From NCBI GenBank assembly GCA_005938025.2, contig VCCI02000001.1, forward strand, positions 2,356,001 through 2,420,000: a stretch of 64,000 bases of DNA. The letters are read 5' to 3'. The translations under genes and the position numbers were made by a program. Shown here piece after piece: positions 63,236 to 64,000 of the stretch. The notes below the pieces were generated by a model, which saw only the letters and a list, made by a program, of their open reading frames with translations, had not been told where the DNA came from and ran no database searches. The first letter of the stretch is position 1; every line of letters starts with the position of its first letter. Origin of the DNA: Inquilinus sp. KBS0705 (GTDB lineage Bacteria; Bacteroidota; Bacteroidia; Sphingobacteriales; Sphingobacteriaceae).

Positions 63236-63301
63236 AATCAAATATATGACATTTGTTTATTTGAAAAGTTACGCAGGCTTATAAAGCTTACAGCTGGTTT
63301 A

Positions 63302-64000
63302 CTATTGTACTAGGGGTAACCAGGTGGCTATAAAATCGCTGTTATAATCTGACTGCGCCACTGGCTTGGCCGCGTTAAAGTAACGGTTGCTTTTGGTATC
63401 GTTGCCTACGCCGGCAATAAATGCCCAGTTACCCCAGTTGCTTGCGGGCGAATAGTCTATCAGTTTCTCTTCAAAATACAGCGCCCCTTTCGTCCAGTCA
63501 ACTTGCATATCCTTGGCCAGGAACGTAGCAACGGCTTGCCTGCTATAATTGGTAATATAGCCGGTGGCATTAAGTTCGTGCATGGCAGCGTCAACATAGG
63601 CTACGCCCGTCTCTCCGCTTTTCCATTGCTCAAAAAGCTCATCCTGGTTGTCTGCAATACCCGGTGCTTCTTCGGTAAATCCTTCGGCCCTGAAAAACTT
63701 TTGGCCATGCTTTTTAAACATAAACCTAAAGTAATCGCGCCAAAGTAGCTCCAGCATCAATGGGTCGGTATTTTGCAAATGGTGCTCGCGCTGAAATTTT
63801 ACCACTTCCCAATAAACCTGCCTCGGCGATATACAACCAACTGCCAGCCATGGTGACAAGGCCGAAGAACCACAGGCTACATTGCGGCTGCTTTTTACGG
63901 CATCGTTTTCCAGGCAATTTTGCAGGTATTGTTGTAACCTGTTTAAGGCCGCGGTTTCACCACCGACAAAATGATGCGTGGCGCGATGGTCATCAACAGG
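63302..64000 (-). CDS. Cryptochrome/photolyase family protein (DASH-like), 3' part only
   Basis: The window ends inside this gene, so its N-terminus is missing; the visible part is 232 aa and open to the edge. The FAD-binding C-terminal domain is clear: FVGGETAALNRLQQYL, SPWLAVGCISPRQVYW, LLWRDYFRFMFKK, then GYITNYSRQAVATFLAKDM and SNWGNWAFIAGVGNDTKSNRYFN, which resembles DASH cryptochromes more than CPD photolyases. DASH proteins repair CPDs in single-stranded DNA and may be light sensors. The upstream residues would settle the class. Confidence 0.85.
   Translation of the reverse strand, partial: PVDDHRATHHFVGGETAALNRLQQYLQNCLENDAVKSSRNVACGSSALSPWLAVGCISPRQVYWEVVKFQREHHLQNTDPLMLELLWRDYFRFMFKKHGQKFFRAEGFTEEAPGIADNQDELFEQWKSGETGVAYVDAAMHELNATGYITNYSRQAVATFLAKDMQVDWTKGALYFEEKLIDYSPASNWGNWAFIAGVGNDTKSNRYFNAAKPVAQSDYNSDFIATWLPLVQ

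Overview
The window reads as one continuous stretch of a Bacteroidota chromosome, most likely Sphingobacteriaceae and close to Mucilaginibacter or Pedobacter. The signs are TonB-dependent receptors with carboxypeptidase-like N-terminal domains, a type IX secretion C-terminal domain, family-restricted proteins (DUF5606, Porin_10-like, the ECF sigma 'sensor' family), and promoters of the TAnnTTTG type instead of a classical -10 box. The genus is inference from protein style. I see no rRNA, tRNA, transposase, prophage or CRISPR array.

Layout. 0-6 kb: RhlE-like helicase, FtsB/DivIC protein, DUF885 lipoprotein peptidase, DinB protein and a secreted alpha/beta hydrolase. 6-15 kb: two TonB-type outer-membrane receptors flank a small double-glycine leader peptide gene, KTSC and DUF1634 proteins, and leuS. 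15-26 kb: a membrane MutS-like ATPase, rlmH, a zinc exporter, a cyclophilin, a secreted protein of the so-called asparagine synthetase B family, and an overlapping lpxK / purine nucleoside phosphorylase / porin operon. 26-34 kb: a DUF433/DUF5615 toxin-antitoxin pair, a class A beta-lactamase-like hydrolase, engB, a UbiA-type prenyltransferase with a Crp regulator, an epimerase-like protein and an M3 peptidase. 34-46 kb: PAP2 phosphatase, amino-acid permease, kup, a minimal T9SS-exported protein, M23 peptidase, bcp, an ECF sigma operon and an aminotransferase. 46-57 kb: two glycosyltransferases facing a GH130 enzyme, a DUF58 protein and an envelope cluster with a GT39 enzyme. 57-64 kb: sucB and sucA of 2-oxoglutarate dehydrogenase, a GH18 protein and a truncated cryptochrome/photolyase at the right edge. 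Most genes are housekeeping or envelope functions.

The most striking feature is in the spacers. At least a dozen intergenic regions are filled with short repeats of many unrelated sequence families, often paired as inverted copies. The repeat usually begins within 0-10 nt of a stop codon, and at two loci it also ends just before a start codon. One family (CAGATGTGCA / TGCACATCTG) recurs at six gene boundaries. One spacer carries a 92-bp tandem duplication that includes the tail of the neighbouring gene. Two repeat-like segments also sit in frame inside leuS, an essential gene: a GC-rich hairpin and a 7-bp tandem array. Spacers with conventional stem-plus-U-tract terminators mostly lack these repeats, which suggests the repeats may serve as 3' ends.
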